Shown: one piece after another, positions 27,033 to 38,165 of the stretch
Layout: each line of letters begins with the position of its first letter
Numbering within the stretch: position 1 is the first letter of the stretch
Assembly (NCBI GenBank): GCA_902623995.1
Contig: CACNWE010000005.1
Span: 1 to 64,000 of the forward strand
DNA length: 64,000 nucleotides
Direction of reading: 5' to 3'
Source of the DNA: an uncultured SAR116 cluster alpha proteobacterium
GTDB taxonomy: Bacteria > Pseudomonadota > Alphaproteobacteria > Puniceispirillales > Marisalimonadaceae
Program-made: the position numbers and the translations under genes
Notes under the pieces: model-generated
The model's database searches: none
Told to the model about the DNA's origin: nothing
What the model saw: the letters and a program-made list of their open reading frames with translations, nothing else

Positions 27033-27109
27033 TGGTAGGCCTGGAGGGACTTGAACCCCCAACCACTCCGTTATGAGCGGAGGGCTCTAACCAGTTGAGC
27101 TACAGGCCT
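27033..27109 (-). tRNA. tRNA with CAU anticodon, probably tRNA-Ile2 (lysidine) rather than tRNA-Met
   Basis: A full 77-nt cloverleaf including encoded CCA. The acceptor stem AGGCCTG/CAGGCCT has discriminator A, the D-arm contains GTAGCTCAACTGGTTAGAGC, the anticodon stem CTCCG/CGGAG closes the loop CTCATAA (anticodon CAU at 27075-27073), and the T-arm is GGGGGTTCAAGTCCCTCC. The acceptor sequence starting AGGCCTG and ending A73 is like bacterial tRNA-Ile(GAU), whereas elongator Met tRNAs usually begin GGC. This favours the AUA-reading isoleucine tRNA whose C34 is modified to lysidine by TilS. The initiator is excluded because C1-A72 mispairing and the GGG/CCC anticodon stem are absent. Confidence 0.93.
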
Positions 27110-27127
27110 ATATTAAATAGTTAAGAG

Positions 27128-27156
27128 TTTATACTAGTACAAGTTAGGTATGTAAA
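27128..27156 (-). promoter_or_regulatory. Sigma70-type promoter for the tRNA gene
   Basis: On the minus strand TTTACA (27156-27151) and TATAAA (27133-27128) are separated by exactly 17 bases, placing transcription start near 27121, about 12 bases before the tRNA. The -10 also lies in the left arm of an 8-bp inverted repeat (27130-27137 with 27160-27167). The tRNA therefore probably does not depend on read-through from rpoD. Confidence 0.6.
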
Positions 27157-27167
27157 GCGCTAGTATA
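27130..27167. repeat. Inverted repeat TATACTAG...CTAGTATA between rpoD and the tRNA
   Basis: Perfect 8-bp arms at 27130-27137 and 27160-27167 with a 22-base centre. It brackets the -35/-10 region of the predicted tRNA promoter. It could be an operator-like site, part of a weak rpoD terminator, or chance. Confidence 0.5.
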
Positions 27168-27180
27168 CAAAGTTTAACAC

Positions 27181-29184
27181 TTAATTTTCTAGAAATGACC
27201 TTAATTTTCTTGATCTTGTTGGATGCTTAAGCTTTCGCAAAGCCTTAGCCTCTATCTGTCTAATACGTTCACGTGTAACACTGAATTGTTGCCCAACTTC
27301 TTCCAAGGTATGATCAGTATTCATACCAATACCAAAACGCATTCTCAAAACCCTTTCTTCCCTTGGTGTTAAACTTGCTAAAATGCGTGTCGTGGTTTCT
27401 CTCAAATTGGCATGAATTGCAGCCTCAAGTGGCTGAACTGCCATTTTGTCTTCAATAAAATCCCCAAGATGGCTATCATCCTCGTCACCAACTGGAGTTT
27501 CGAGAGAAATTGGCTCTTTCGCAATCTTTAAAACCTTTCTAACTTTATCAAGGGGCATTGAAATTTTTTCTGACAACTCTTCAGGTGTAGGCTCTCTTCC
27601 AATTTCGTGGAGCATTTGTCTTGATGTTCTAACAAGTTTATTAATAGTTTCTATCATATGAACTGGTATTCTAATAGTTCTAGCTTGATCAGCAATAGAT
27701 CTAGTAATAGCCTGTCTGATCCACCAAGTAGCATAAGTTGAAAATTTGTAACCTCTTCTATACTCAAACTTATCAACAGCTTTCATTAAACCTATATTTC
27801 CTTCTTGTATTAAGTCTAAAAACTGCAATCCCCTATTAGTGTATTTTTTTGCAATAGATATAACTAATCGTAAATTTGCTTCAACCATCTCTTTCTTTGC
27901 ACGGGCTGCTTCTCTTTCACCTCTTTGAATAATTTGAATAATTTTTTTATATTCTTGAACTGGCATATTGACATTATTTACAAAATCAAAAACCTGATCA
28001 CATATTCTAACAATTTCATCATTATGACACTCAGTAAATTTTTCCCATGATTTTGATTTTCCTGGCTTAATTGCCCAATTATGATTTATTTCATTACCTA
28101 CCCAGCTATCAATAAAATCTTTTCTCTTTACACCTGAGTTTTCAGCAAGCCTTAACAAAGATCCTTCTATATTTGTGATTTGTCTGTTAAGACCATACAT
28201 CTGATCAATTAATTCTTCCTGTCTATTATTATTGATATAAATTTTTTCCATTTGTTCAATGAGGACTATTCTAAGCTCCGATAATCTTTTTTCAGACCGA
28301 GCTACAAAAGGCTCACCTTTTCTTAACCTTGCTATTCGTCTTTCGCTGAGAGTTGAAATTTCTTTGAATGTTTTTGCAACTTCATCAATCATACCCAAAA
28401 TTTGGTCTTTAATCTCTGCTTCCATTGCTACTAATGAGAGGTTTATATCATCATTGTCGTCATCACTGTCATCGTCATTCTCTTCCTCATTATCTTCAAC
28501 GTCTTTATCTTTATGAGTAACATCATTTTTTATTTCATCATTTTTTTGGAAATCTGAGTTTTGTGTGGTATTAGATTTGTTTAAATTACTAAATTTGTAA
28601 TTATCTATACTCTCACTAGCTAAGACTGGTTCATTAGCACCACCATTTATGCGAGAATAAGTTGTTTCTAAATCAATTATATCTCTCAATAACATAGTTC
28701 CATCATCTACTTCATCTCTCCATTTAAGGAAAGCTCTCATTGCTAAAGGAGATTCATAAATACCTCCTATCATTAACTCTCTTCCTGCCTCTATCCTTTT
28801 TGCTATGGAAATTTCACCTTCTCTGGATAAGAGTTCTACAGAGCCCATTTCTTTAAGATACATTCTAACTGGATCGTCGGATCTTGCACCTTCTTCGTCA
28901 GATAAATTTCCTGAGTTTTTATCATCTGGTTCTTCTAAAGAGATTTCTTCTTGCTGATCAACGATATTAAAACCCATATCATTAATAGCTGAGTGAATAT
29001 CTTCTATTTGTTCAGAATTGTACTCACCAGGTGGAAGTGCTAGATTAAGCTCGTCAAGAGTTACAAAACCATTCAGTTTCCCTTTTTTAATAAGAGATTT
29101 GATGGCCGAATTGTTAAGATCTAAAATAGGACTGTCATTACCTAATTTAGAGTTTATATTTTTATCTGCATTTTTGGCTAGCAT
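27181..29184 (-). CDS. rpoD: RNA polymerase primary sigma factor RpoD (sigma-70)
   Basis: The housekeeping sigma factor. In order: region 1.1 with an acidic linker (residues about 200-245 are very Asp/Glu rich), region 1.2 [23 protein letters not shown], the non-conserved insert, region 2 [29 protein letters not shown] and [22 protein letters not shown], region 3, and region 4 with [30 protein letters not shown]. The ATG at 29184 is chosen; an in-frame GTG four codons upstream is also possible. About 667 aa. It follows dnaG as in other alphaproteobacteria, suggesting a macromolecular-synthesis operon. Confidence 0.98.
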   Translation of the reverse strand: MLAKNADKNINSKLGNDSPILDLNNSAIKSLIKKGKLNGFVTLDELNLALPPGEYNSEQIEDIHSAINDMGFNIVDQQEEISLEEPDDKNSGNLSDEEGARSDDPVRMYLKEMGSVELLSREGEISIAKRIEAGRELMIGGIYESPLAMRAFLKWRDEVDDGTMLLRDIIDLETTYSRINGGANEPVLASESIDNYKFSNLNKSNTTQNSDFQKNDEIKNDVTHKDKDVEDNEEENDDDSDDDNDDINLSLVAMEAEIKDQILGMIDEVAKTFKEISTLSERRIARLRKGEPFVARSEKRLSELRIVLIEQMEKIYINNNRQEELIDQMYGLNRQITNIEGSLLRLAENSGVKRKDFIDSWVGNEINHNWAIKPGKSKSWEKFTECHNDEIVRICDQVFDFVNNVNMPVQEYKKIIQIIQRGEREAARAKKEMVEANLRLVISIAKKYTNRGLQFLDLIQEGNIGLMKAVDKFEYRRGYKFSTYATWWIRQAITRSIADQARTIRIPVHMIETINKLVRTSRQMLHEIGREPTPEELSEKISMPLDKVRKVLKIAKEPISLETPVGDEDDSHLGDFIEDKMAVQPLEAAIHANLRETTTRILASLTPREERVLRMRFGIGMNTDHTLEEVGQQFSVTRERIRQIEAKALRKLKHPTRSRKLRSFLEN

Positions 29185-29228
29185 AAACAAACTCACTATA
29201 AAAAATTCAAATTTACATAAAATTAATG

Positions 29229-30896
29229 CTAAATATTTTTAAAATTTAATAAACTTAATAATTCTTCAAATATAGTACTCATATTTTCATCGTTTAAATG
29301 ATTAAGATCTAAATTCAATCTTGTAGGATATTTACTTTGCATAAAATTATTAATTTGAACAGTAAAACCTTTATTACTCATTTGTAGTTGCAAATCTTTA
29401 GAACTTATTTCAGGAAAGTGATTAACAAAATTTAATATTGAGTTTTTAAATTTGTTTAAATTTCTGTCTCTAAAATTAAGTAAAGATATTTTTTCATCAA
29501 ATAATACGCATATTCTTGGATATATTAGCATTATATATATAATAGCTCCTATCTTTATTTCAACTCCTGTCTTAGGCATATTTTTTTTTGTTGAAAATAA
29601 TTTTTGAGTATTGCGTTGGAAATTATTTTTTTGAAGATTAATATTTTTGTTTTGTTCTCTGAATAACCTTATTCTTTTTTCTATTTCATCACTATAGGCT
29701 AATTTAATATTGGTATTTTCAATAATATTCACTTTTTTTCTTAAGAAATTCCATGAGGATGCATAACTCTCAGGTTCATTTTTTCTTATCAGATTTAAAC
29801 TCTGAGACCATAGCATCTCAAAAGCTCCAATCGCTTTGTCCAAAAGTGTTTCAAATTCTTCCAACCCATAATTCTTTATGAATTCTTCTGGGTCAAGTTT
29901 ATCCGGCAAAAATACAAATTTTAATTTTTTTTTAAGCTTTAGTTTTGGAAAATATTTTTGGAAAACTCTTTCAGTAGCATTTTTACCAGCACTATCACCG
30001 TCAAAAACCAAAAACGCTTCATCAACTAAATTAAAAATTATTTCTATTTGATTATCTGTCAATGTTGTCCCGAGAGAAGCAACAGCAGGATACCCATGTG
30101 AATGAAGACAAATAACATCTGTATAACCCTCACATATTATGAAGCGTTTTTTATACAAGGATTTTTTAGCATTGAAAATCCCAAATAGCTGCCTACTTTT
30201 TAGAAACAAAGAGGTTTCAGGAGAATTTAAATATTTTGGCTGTCCATCTCCTAAAATTCTACCTCCAAACGCAATTACTTTCCCAGAGTTATTTAAAATA
30301 GGAAACATGATTCTTTGTTGAAAGAAAAATACTAAATTTTCAGTGTCAGTTTTTTTTACCAAACCTACTTCAATAAAATCATTTACAGAAAAACCTTCTT
30401 TTAACAAAGTAGATACTAAGTGCTGGTTAGATTTTAAGTTACCAGCATATCCCAAGTTAAAATTGTTTATAATTGATTCATTAAAACCTCTTTTTTTTAA
30501 ATAATTTTTTGCTTTTTCACCCAATGGAGCATTTAGATTTTTGATGTAAGAATCAGAAACTCTTTTTAGAAGGTTAAAATGATTTGTAGTTTTAGGATCT
30601 ACAAAATAATTTTGTTTTCTAGTATTTATGCCAGCTTGATCCGCTAATTTTTTCAATGCCTCTACAAAAGATAAATTTTCTGTCTCCATTATATAATTAA
30701 ATACATCACCATTTTTTCCACACCCAAAACAATGATAAAAACCTTTATCATCCGATATATTAAAAGAAGGTGTCTTTTCCTTGTGAAATGGACAAAGAGC
30801 TAAATAATTATTATTATCACGTTTTTTCAGAGATAAACTTTTACCTATAACTTCAGAAAGTTTAATAGAATTTTTAATTTCTTCTTTTAAATCCAT
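29229..30896 (-). CDS. dnaG: DNA primase DnaG
   Basis: DnaG makes RNA primers at the replication fork. The 555-aa protein has the N-terminal zinc-binding domain (Cys35, His38, Cys56, Cys59 in [12 protein letters not shown]...[10 protein letters not shown]), the TOPRIM core with [23 protein letters not shown] and [13 protein letters not shown], and a rather short C-terminal DnaB-interacting region. It lies 45 bases upstream of rpoD and 32 bases after the YqeY gene. Confidence 0.97.
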   Translation of the reverse strand: MDLKEEIKNSIKLSEVIGKSLSLKKRDNNNYLALCPFHKEKTPSFNISDDKGFYHCFGCGKNGDVFNYIMETENLSFVEALKKLADQAGINTRKQNYFVDPKTTNHFNLLKRVSDSYIKNLNAPLGEKAKNYLKKRGFNESIINNFNLGYAGNLKSNQHLVSTLLKEGFSVNDFIEVGLVKKTDTENLVFFFQQRIMFPILNNSGKVIAFGGRILGDGQPKYLNSPETSLFLKSRQLFGIFNAKKSLYKKRFIICEGYTDVICLHSHGYPAVASLGTTLTDNQIEIIFNLVDEAFLVFDGDSAGKNATERVFQKYFPKLKLKKKLKFVFLPDKLDPEEFIKNYGLEEFETLLDKAIGAFEMLWSQSLNLIRKNEPESYASSWNFLRKKVNIIENTNIKLAYSDEIEKRIRLFREQNKNINLQKNNFQRNTQKLFSTKKNMPKTGVEIKIGAIIYIMLIYPRICVLFDEKISLLNFRDRNLNKFKNSILNFVNHFPEISSKDLQLQMSNKGFTVQINNFMQSKYPTRLNLDLNHLNDENMSTIFEELLSLLNFKNI

Positions 30897-30927
30897 AATT
30901 TTTCTTACTTACCACTTCAAATAAATA

Positions 30928-31392
30928 TTATAAGTTAGTGAGTTTTTCTTTGACAACTTTGCTTACGTAACCAAAATCCATTCTTCCATCATATTGTTCT
31001 TTTATAGTTTTTATTACTATCCCAATATCCTTAATAGAACTAACTTTAGATGATTTAATAGTTTTCATAATTACCTCATCAATCTCTTGTTTTGAGAGTT
31101 GGCTTGGAAGAAAATTTGAAATTATCTTAATTTCATCTTCTTCTTTTTTTGCTAAATCAACTCTATTGCCTTTTAGATACAACTCAATTGATCCATTTCT
31201 TTGTTTAATCATAGATTGAAGTAAGAGAATAATTTCTTTATCGCCTACTTCCAAATCTTGTCCTTTGCTTTTAGATATTATGTCTCTATCTTTTACAGCG
31301 GCAATTATCAATCGTAGAGTTCTAATTAAGTTTGTGTCTTTTTTAATCATTGCATCTTTTAAATTTTTTGAAACTTTTTCTCTAATATTCAT
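30928..31392 (-). CDS. GatB/YqeY domain protein
   Basis: A 154-aa protein of the YqeY family, which shares the tRNA-interacting domain of GatB. Signatures are LKDAMIKKDTNLIRTLRLIIAAVKDRDI, SMIKQRNGSIELYLKGNRVDLAKKEEDEI, FLPSQLSKQEIDEVI and GRMDFGYVSKVVKEKL. A role linked to tRNA-dependent amidation or aminoacyl-tRNA handling is inferred from the domain only. It is the promoter-proximal gene of the yqeY-dnaG-rpoD run and diverges from carA. Confidence 0.92.
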   Translation of the reverse strand: MNIREKVSKNLKDAMIKKDTNLIRTLRLIIAAVKDRDIISKSKGQDLEVGDKEIILLLQSMIKQRNGSIELYLKGNRVDLAKKEEDEIKIISNFLPSQLSKQEIDEVIMKTIKSSKVSSIKDIGIVIKTIKEQYDGRMDFGYVSKVVKEKLTNL

Positions 31393-31496
31393 TTATTTTT
31401 CCTAATAACATTTGTTGATATATGTTCACCAAGTCTAATTTTAAGAAAATTGATAACATAATCTATAAAATTTTAATCAAATAATTTTAAATTTTA

Positions 31497-31525
31497 TTGA
31501 CGAAAATACCAATACAATCTAATTA
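31497..31525 (+). promoter_or_regulatory. Possible sigma70 promoter upstream of carA
   Basis: TTGACG (31497-31502) and TAATTA (31520-31525) are 17 bases apart. They lie about 105 bases upstream of the carA ATG in the 237-base gap that separates carA from the divergent yqeY gene. No attenuator or PyrR-type hairpin is visible in the leader, and the rest of this gap shows nothing else I can identify. Confidence 0.4.
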
Positions 31526-31629
31526 AATCTTGATGAAATTTTTGTTTAAAAATCACTTCTTTTTAAATCCCCAAAATACAATAAATATTTATTTTCAAAA
31601 TCAGTTTTTTAGAATTCTAAAGGTGTGTA

Positions 31630-32853
31630 ATGAATAATGTTAATAATAAGTTTAAAGATAGTGGTTATGTACCTTTTAATCTTAATTCAATTAACAAAAA
31701 ATATACATTAGATAGTATATTAATTCTAGAAAATGGTTCATATTTTTTAGGTAGATCTTTTGGTTCTAAAAAAGAATGCTTAGGTGAAATATGCTTCAAC
31801 ACTTCCATTTCTGGCTATCAAGAAATAATCACTGATCCGTCTTATACCGGACAAATCATTACTTTTACTTTCCCCCATATTGGTAACATAGGGTCAAACA
31901 AATTTGATGATGAAGGAAATTTAAATTCTATTGCAGGTATTGTTGTTAGGCAACACCCAACTAACGAATCTAATTGGCGATCAGAAATCAGTTTTGATGA
32001 CTGGTTAAAGAAAAATGACATTCCAGGTATTTCTGGTATTGACACTAGGTTGCTAACAAAAATAATTCGAAAACATAAAAGCTGTAACGCAATGATATGT
32101 TACAATAAGACTGGAAATTTTAAAATTGAAGAGTTGAAAAACAAACTTGAAGAGCATCCAAAAATGGATGGATTAAATCTTTCATCATCCATAACTACAA
32201 AAAAACAATACAAGTATACTGAAGGTGTACACGAATTAATATTATCAAAGGTGTATAATTTAAAAAAATTCAAACCCAAAATTGCTGTTATAGATTTTGG
32301 TGTAAAACAAAATATATTGAGACACCTTGTTAACTTAAATGCAGAAGTTAATGTTTTCTCAGAAAATGCTACTATTGAGGAGATAAATAATTTCAAGCCA
32401 GATGGTATTTTTTTATCAAACGGTCCTGGAGATCCATCAGCAACAGAAATAAAATGTAGAAAACTATTAATTGCTTTATTTCAACTTAAAATTCCTGTTT
32501 TTGGAATATGTATTGGTCATCAATTAATTGGACTATCGTTTGGAGCTAAAACAAATAAAATGCTTCAAGGTCATAGGGGAGCAAATCATCCTGTCAAAAA
32601 TATATTTAAAAATAAAGTTGAGATTACCAGTCAAAACCATGGATATCAAATAGACTTAGAATCGCTACCAAATTGTTTAGAAGTAACCCATACTTCTTTA
32701 TTTGACAACTCAATAGAGGGTATAAGACATAAATCATTACCGATTTTTTCAGTTCAGTACCATCCAGAAGCTTCTCCTGGACCCACCGAGTCATCTTACT
32801 TGTTCAATGAATTTTTAAAATTAATTAAAGAATCAAAAAATGCCAAAACGTAA
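31630..32853 (+). CDS. carA: Carbamoyl-phosphate synthase small (glutaminase) subunit
   Basis: Hydrolyses glutamine and passes ammonia to CarB for carbamoyl phosphate, used in arginine and pyrimidine synthesis. The 407-aa protein has an N-terminal extension of about 25 residues, the CPSase small-chain domain ([25 protein letters not shown]), and a class I glutamine amidotransferase domain: [26 protein letters not shown] with the nucleophilic Cys near residue 293, and [12 protein letters not shown] with the His-Glu pair. An RBS (AAGGTG) precedes the ATG. The carB start overlaps its end by 14 bases. Confidence 0.98.
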   Translation: MNNVNNKFKDSGYVPFNLNSINKKYTLDSILILENGSYFLGRSFGSKKECLGEICFNTSISGYQEIITDPSYTGQIITFTFPHIGNIGSNKFDDEGNLNSIAGIVVRQHPTNESNWRSEISFDDWLKKNDIPGISGIDTRLLTKIIRKHKSCNAMICYNKTGNFKIEELKNKLEEHPKMDGLNLSSSITTKKQYKYTEGVHELILSKVYNLKKFKPKIAVIDFGVKQNILRHLVNLNAEVNVFSENATIEEINNFKPDGIFLSNGPGDPSATEIKCRKLLIALFQLKIPVFGICIGHQLIGLSFGAKTNKMLQGHRGANHPVKNIFKNKVEITSQNHGYQIDLESLPNCLEVTHTSLFDNSIEGIRHKSLPIFSVQYHPEASPGPTESSYLFNEFLKLIKESKNAKT

Positions 32854-35800
32854 AGATATTAAATCAATTTTAATAATTGGTGCTGGTCCTATTGTAATTG
32901 GACAAGCTTGTGAATTTGATTACTCTGGAGCACAAGCTTGTAAGGCACTTAAAGAAGAGGGGATTAGAGTAATACTAATAAACTCTAATCCTGCCACCAT
33001 TATGACTGATCCCATTATGGCTGATTCGACATACATTGAACCAATAGAGAAAAATACCATAGAAAAAATCATTGAAATTGAAAGCCCTGATGCAATTCTA
33101 CCAACCATGGGAGGTCAAACAGCTCTTAACGCAACGTTAGATCTATACAATTCTGGAATCTTAAAAAAACACGATATTGAAATCATTGGTGCAAAACCTG
33201 ATTCAATAAATAAAGCAGAAGACCGAGAATTATTTAAAGAAAGTATGAAAAAAATTGGTTTAGAGTCTGCAAAAGCTCAAATTGCAAAAAATATTGATCA
33301 AGCTATTTCTGCATTAGATTTTGTTGGTTTGCCAGCAATAATAAGGCCATCTTTTACTCTTGGAGGTGAAGGTGGTGGCATAGCTTATAACAAAGAAGAA
33401 TTTCTTGAAATTGTAACTAACGGATTAAAATTATCTCCAACTACTGAAGTACTTATTGAAGAGTCACTTTTAGGGTGGAAAGAATATGAAATGGAAGTAG
33501 TAAGAGATAATGCAGATAACTGTATAATAATATGTTCTATTGAAAATATTGATCCAATGGGTGTTCATACAGGTGATTCTATTACAGTAGCACCAGCGTT
33601 GACTTTAACAGACAAAGAATATCAGAAGATGCGTAATGCAAGTATTGCTGTTTTAAGAGAAATTGGGGTTGATACTGGAGGTTCAAATGTACAATTTGCC
33701 CTTAATCCAAAAAATGGAAGATTAATTGTAATTGAAATGAACCCAAGAGTAAGTAGATCTTCTGCGTTAGCGTCAAAAGCGACCGGTTTCCCAATAGCTA
33801 AAGTTGCTGCAAAACTTGCTATTGGATATACATTAGATGAATTACAAAACGATATTACAAAATCCACACCTGCTAGTTTTGAACCTACAATAGATTATAT
33901 TGTTACAAAAATTCCTCGCTTTACTTTTGAAAAATTTCCTGGATCAAATAATCTCTTATCTACCTCTATGAAATCAGTTGGAGAGGCAATGGCTATTGGA
34001 AGATCTTTTCAGGAGTCTCTTCAAAAAGTTTTAAGATCTCTTGAAACAGGTTTGTCTGGACTCAATGATGTTTATTTTCCAGTTCAAAATGAAAATTTAG
34101 ATAACAAAGACAATATTTCTGGCTGGTTAGCTGAGCAGGTTCCAGAAAGAATATTGAGAATAGCAACTGCGTTTAGAAATAAAATTTCAATTGAAGAAAT
34201 TTCTAACATTACTGGCTGGGATAAATGGTTTTTAGAACAGATTTTAGGTATTGTTCAGGTTGAAGAACATTTAAAAACTAGTAATTATATTATGGATGAA
34301 ATGTTTTTAAGAAATATCAAATCTATGGGTTTTTCTGATAAACGTATTTCTGAAATAACTCAAATTAGTATTCAAAAAATTTATAAACTTAGATCAAAAT
34401 TTGGTGTCTTTCCATCTTATAAAAGAGTTGATACATGTGCAGCTGAATTTTTTTCTGAAACCGCGTATCTTTACAGTACTTATGAACAGAATAATAATAA
34501 TGAATGTGAAGTTTTCCCGTCAAATAAAAACAAAGTTGTTATTCTGGGAGGTGGGCCTAATAGAATTGGACAAGGTATAGAGTTTGACTATTGCTGTGTT
34601 CACGCAGCTTATAGTTTATCTGAAATAGGGTTTGAAACAATAATGATTAATTGCAATCCTGAGACTGTTTCAACTGATTATGATACTTCAGAAAAATTAT
34701 ACTTTGAACCCCTTAATCACGAAGATGTTCTTTCTATTATTGAAAAAGAAAACCAAAATGGCAAAGTAATTGGTGTGATTGTTCAATTAGGAGGACAAAC
34801 TCCACTTAAGATTGCTACAAGTTTAGAAAAATCTGGTGTTAAAATTTTAGGAACATCAGTTAAAGCAATAGATTTAGCTGAAGATAGAAAAAGTTTTAAA
34901 GAATTACTACAGAGCTTGAAATTAAATCAACCCCTAAATGACGTCGCCAGTAGTAAAGATGAAGCCTCTAAGATAACAAAAAAAATTGGTTTCCCCGTTG
35001 TAATAAGACCTAGTTACGTTCTTGGTGGTCGTGCAATGGAAATAATACATAACCAAGAGCAATTACAAACATATATTAATGAAGCAGTAAAGGTTTCTGG
35101 TTATAATCCAGTTTTGATTGACAGTTTTTTAAAAAATGCAATAGAAGTTGACGTCGATGCTATTTCTGATGGTAATGAGACCTTTATTGCAGGTATAATG
35201 GAACACATAGAAGAGGCAGGTATTCATTCTGGAGATTCTGCGTGTGCTCTTCCTCCACAAACGATTGATAAAATAATAGTAAATGAAATAACTTCACAAA
35301 CTAAAAAACTTGCAAAATCTTTAAATGTTATAGGCTTCATTAATATACAATTTGCAATTCAAAATAAAAAAATATTTATATTAGAAGTTAATCCTCGTGG
35401 AAGTAGAACAATACCTTTTGTTGCTAAATCTACTGGAGTTCCACTTGTCAAAATTGCATCACAAATAATGATTGGAAAAAAATTATCTGATTTTAAATTG
35501 TCACGTAGACAAATTAATCATATTTCCGTTAAAGAAGCAGTTTTTCCTTTCGCAAGATTTCCTGGTACTGATGTAATACTGGGTCCAGAAATGAAATCTA
35601 CTGGTGAAGTAATGGGAATAGGTTTAACTTTTGGAGAAGCTTTTGCGAAAAGCCAACTTGGGGCAGGTATAAATTTACCTTTAGAAGGTAAAGTATTCAT
35701 CTCAATAAAAGATGACGATAAAAATAGTGTAGTGCCTATTGCTAAAAATCTTAAAAATTTAGGTTTTACAATATGCGCAACCTTGGGAACCGCAAAGTAT

Positions 35801-36079
35801 TTAAATGATAATAAAATAGAAACTCAGTATATAAAAAAAGTTATTGAAGGTAGACCAAACGCAGTGGATGCAATGTTATCTAAAGAGATTCAACTTGTGA
35901 TAAATACAGCAGAAGGAAGAAATTCAATTAAAGATAGTTTTTCTTTAAGACAAACTGCACTTTCAAATAAAATACCTTATTACACTACTATTCAAGGCGC
36001 GAATGCAGCAACTCTTGCTATAAAAGCATTGAAAAATTTAACATTAAACATCAAATCTCTCCAATCATATTTTGAATAA
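32840..36079 (+). CDS. carB: Carbamoyl-phosphate synthase large subunit
   Basis: The 1079-aa large chain with two ATP-grasp halves. The first half shows [35 protein letters not shown] and [22 protein letters not shown]. The second half shows [33 protein letters not shown] and [21 protein letters not shown]. The C-terminal MGS-like allosteric domain has [14 protein letters not shown] and [22 protein letters not shown]. It is full length and intact. The overlap with carA (32840-32853) indicates coupled synthesis of the two subunits. Confidence 0.98.
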   Translation: MPKRKDIKSILIIGAGPIVIGQACEFDYSGAQACKALKEEGIRVILINSNPATIMTDPIMADSTYIEPIEKNTIEKIIEIESPDAILPTMGGQTALNATLDLYNSGILKKHDIEIIGAKPDSINKAEDRELFKESMKKIGLESAKAQIAKNIDQAISALDFVGLPAIIRPSFTLGGEGGGIAYNKEEFLEIVTNGLKLSPTTEVLIEESLLGWKEYEMEVVRDNADNCIIICSIENIDPMGVHTGDSITVAPALTLTDKEYQKMRNASIAVLREIGVDTGGSNVQFALNPKNGRLIVIEMNPRVSRSSALASKATGFPIAKVAAKLAIGYTLDELQNDITKSTPASFEPTIDYIVTKIPRFTFEKFPGSNNLLSTSMKSVGEAMAIGRSFQESLQKVLRSLETGLSGLNDVYFPVQNENLDNKDNISGWLAEQVPERILRIATAFRNKISIEEISNITGWDKWFLEQILGIVQVEEHLKTSNYIMDEMFLRNIKSMGFSDKRISEITQISIQKIYKLRSKFGVFPSYKRVDTCAAEFFSETAYLYSTYEQNNNNECEVFPSNKNKVVILGGGPNRIGQGIEFDYCCVHAAYSLSEIGFETIMINCNPETVSTDYDTSEKLYFEPLNHEDVLSIIEKENQNGKVIGVIVQLGGQTPLKIATSLEKSGVKILGTSVKAIDLAEDRKSFKELLQSLKLNQPLNDVASSKDEASKITKKIGFPVVIRPSYVLGGRAMEIIHNQEQLQTYINEAVKVSGYNPVLIDSFLKNAIEVDVDAISDGNETFIAGIMEHIEEAGIHSGDSACALPPQTIDKIIVNEITSQTKKLAKSLNVIGFINIQFAIQNKKIFILEVNPRGSRTIPFVAKSTGVPLVKIASQIMIGKKLSDFKLSRRQINHISVKEAVFPFARFPGTDVILGPEMKSTGEVMGIGLTFGEAFAKSQLGAGINLPLEGKVFISIKDDDKNSVVPIAKNLKNLGFTICATLGTAKYLNDNKIETQYIKKVIEGRPNAVDAMLSKEIQLVINTAEGRNSIKDSFSLRQTALSNKIPYYTTIQGANAATLAIKALKNLTLNIKSLQSYFE

Positions 36080-36129
36080 AATATATTTCTGTATTATATT
36101 AAATTATTATAATTAATGGAATCATATTT

Positions 36130-36609
36130 ATGGATAAAGTACCTTTTACATTTTCAGGATTAAAAAAAATTAAGCTAGAATTAGATGATTTAAAGAAAAT
36201 TGAAAGGCCTCAAGTAATACAAGCAATCTCTGTTGCAAGAGAACATGGTGATTTAAAAGAGAACGCTGAATATCATGCCGCAAAGGAAAAACAAGCATTT
36301 ATAGAAGGTCGTATTACTGAACTTGAAGATGTAACTAGCAGAGCAGAAGTAATTGATCTAACTAGACTTTCAGGTGAAACTGTTACTTTTGGTACTAAAG
36401 TTAAAATAGTGGATGAAGAAAATGACCAAGAAACAATTTATCAAATTGTAGGACCTTACGAGGCAAACTTAAAGGATGGTTTGATATCTGTCGCTTCACC
36501 AATAGCAAGAGCTCTGATAGGAAAAGAAGTAGGGATGTCAGTAGCTGTTACAACTCCAGGTGGCAAAAAAAATTATGAAATTATAACTATCGAGGTTCCT
36601 AAATCATAG
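36130..36609 (+). CDS. greA: Transcription elongation factor GreA
   Basis: GreA stimulates transcript cleavage by backtracked RNA polymerase. The 159-aa protein has the coiled-coil tip with the catalytic acidic pair in [21 protein letters not shown], then [15 protein letters not shown] and the C-terminal FKBP-like domain ending [15 protein letters not shown]. It follows carB by 50 bases, a common alphaproteobacterial arrangement, and its last 11 bases overlap the convergent Lrp-family gene. Confidence 0.97.
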   Translation: MDKVPFTFSGLKKIKLELDDLKKIERPQVIQAISVAREHGDLKENAEYHAAKEKQAFIEGRITELEDVTSRAEVIDLTRLSGETVTFGTKVKIVDEENDQETIYQIVGPYEANLKDGLISVASPIARALIGKEVGMSVAVTTPGGKKNYEIITIEVPKS

Positions 36610-37084
36610 TTTCAAAGGGTATACCTGGTAATTTTTTAACGCTCCTTATATTTAACGAAGTTTTGACATTAGTTACTTTTGGAGCCTGGGTAAGATTTTT
36701 TGTTAAAAAAGATTGAAAGTCATCCCAATCTTTTGCAACTATTTTTAATAGAAAATCAACTTCTCCAACTAGCATATGACACTCCCTAACCTCAGGGAAG
36801 TTAGATATATAACTTTCAAATGTCTTTAGATCATTTTCGGCTTGACTTTCAAGCCCTACATAAGCAAAAACTGTAACCTTGTAACCTAACAATTCTGGGT
36901 TGACGATAGCATTATAACCAAGTATCAAATTTTTCTGTTCTAATGATTTAACTCTTCTTAAACAGGATGGAGGAGAAATCTTTAATTTATTAGCAAGCTT
37001 TACATTAGTTATATCACCATTCATTTGTAACTCATTCAGTATTTTTAAATCAATATTATCTAATTTGTTTTTTTCATTTTTCAT
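36599..37084 (-). CDS. Lrp/AsnC-family transcriptional regulator
   Basis: A 161-aa feast/famine regulator: an N-terminal winged HTH ([47 protein letters not shown]) and a C-terminal RAM ligand-binding domain ([29 protein letters not shown]). It ends [12 protein letters not shown]. Members sense amino acids and control amino-acid metabolism or transport; the effector is not evident. It is convergent with greA and overlaps its end. Confidence 0.93.
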   Translation of the reverse strand: MKNEKNKLDNIDLKILNELQMNGDITNVKLANKLKISPPSCLRRVKSLEQKNLILGYNAIVNPELLGYKVTVFAYVGLESQAENDLKTFESYISNFPEVRECHMLVGEVDFLLKIVAKDWDDFQSFLTKNLTQAPKVTNVKTSLNIRSVKKLPGIPFETMI

Positions 37085-37202
37085 TTAATCAATACTTCTT
37101 TATAATAAAATTTGTAATAATATTAATATATAGCCCTAAAATAAACAATTTTATTTCAAGAAAAATATTTTTTATATTTCAGAGTACATAAAAGGAAAAA
37201 AG

Positions 37203-38165
37203 ATAAAGACAAAAAGTAAAAATGAAACTTGGATACTATCAGACAGCACCAAAGGTATGGAAAATCAGTCAATTGCTTTAGCAAAAATGTTAAATGCTAA
37301 TTTTAAATTAATTAATTATAATCCTCCACATTTTTTAAAAATATTTCCTATGCTAGGAAAATTCTATATTCCAAATTTTTTACGGCAAAAATTAGATACA
37401 GATATTCCACCCTCAATTATTATTACCACTGGTAGAAGGATGGCTGGTACATCCATTGCCATAAAATCTATTTTAAAGAACAAAGTTAAAAATATACATA
37501 TCCAAAATCCTAAATTATCACTTAACAATTTCGATTTATTATTAATTCCAGAACATGACAGGATAAAAGGTAAAAATGTAATTCAAACAAAGGGTGCTCT
37601 TTGTTTTTTTGAAGAAAAAGATATCAAAAAATTCAAAGAACCAAATTTAAATAAAATAAAAACTAAAAAAAATACAGTTTTATTAATGGTTGGAGGTAAT
37701 AGCAAAAAACAAAAACCAGATAATAGCGAGTATTTCGAGTTAAGTACTAAGGTTATACAAGGAGTTAAAAACTTAAATGCAGAATTAATAGTGACCGTGT
37801 CAAGAAGAACACCAAATAAAGCAATTAAAATATTGAAATCCACTTTTTCAAAACATTTAAGAGACTTTAGGATACTTTCTTCATATGAAAATAACCTTTA
37901 TCCAAAAATATTAGAAATAATTGATTACACTATTGTCACAAGCGACAGTGTTAACATGATTTCAGAATTAGCAACGCTTTCAAAACCTTTATTTATTTTT
38001 CACTTTTCAAAGGAAAACAGAAAAATTTCATTTTTTATATCCAATCTCAAAGAATTAAATATTGTACAAGACTTTTATGGTGATTTATTTAAATTTGAAA
38101 AAAATAAACTACAAACAAACAAAATTACTATATCACAAGTAAACAAGTTTTTCGGATTCAAGTAA
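37203..38165 (+). CDS. ELM1-like (DUF1022) protein, start codon unclear
   Basis: Resembles the mitochondrial-fission ELM1 family common in alphaproteobacteria, a GT-B-like fold with no agreed bacterial function. Signatures are GRRMAGTSIAIKSI, IHIQNPKLSLNNFDLLLIPEHDRI, VIQTKGALC, VTVSRRTPNKA and VTSDSVNMISELATLSKPLFIF. The first in-frame ATG is at 37257, but the family N-terminus (TWILSDSTKGMENQ) lies in frame upstream of it. The frame upstream to a stop at 37137 contains no ATG, GTG or TTG. Either translation starts at ATA 37203, seven bases after AAAAGG, or one base is missing after the out-of-frame ATG at 37222 (one added A would give MKTWILSDS). The gene is convergent with selO and overlaps its end by 33 bases. 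Confidence 0.78.
   Translation: MKTKSKNETWILSDSTKGMENQSIALAKMLNANFKLINYNPPHFLKIFPMLGKFYIPNFLRQKLDTDIPPSIIITTGRRMAGTSIAIKSILKNKVKNIHIQNPKLSLNNFDLLLIPEHDRIKGKNVIQTKGALCFFEEKDIKKFKEPNLNKIKTKKNTVLLMVGGNSKKQKPDNSEYFELSTKVIQGVKNLNAELIVTVSRRTPNKAIKILKSTFSKHLRDFRILSSYENNLYPKILEIIDYTIVTSDSVNMISELATLSKPLFIFHFSKENRKISFFISNLKELNIVQDFYGDLFKFEKNKLQTNKITISQVNKFFGFK

Noticed and set aside
22908..27109. Genomic island inserted at the tRNA gene
   Set aside because: No integrase, no direct repeat of the tRNA 3' end visible downstream, and base composition matches the flanks.
28259..28516. Ser-rich frame on the plus strand within rpoD
   Set aside because: It mirrors the acidic Asp/Glu linker of sigma-70; composition artefact.
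31393..31629. Regulatory RNA or attenuator in the carA leader
   Set aside because: No stable hairpin, anti-terminator or peptide leader seen; only a possible promoter is supported.
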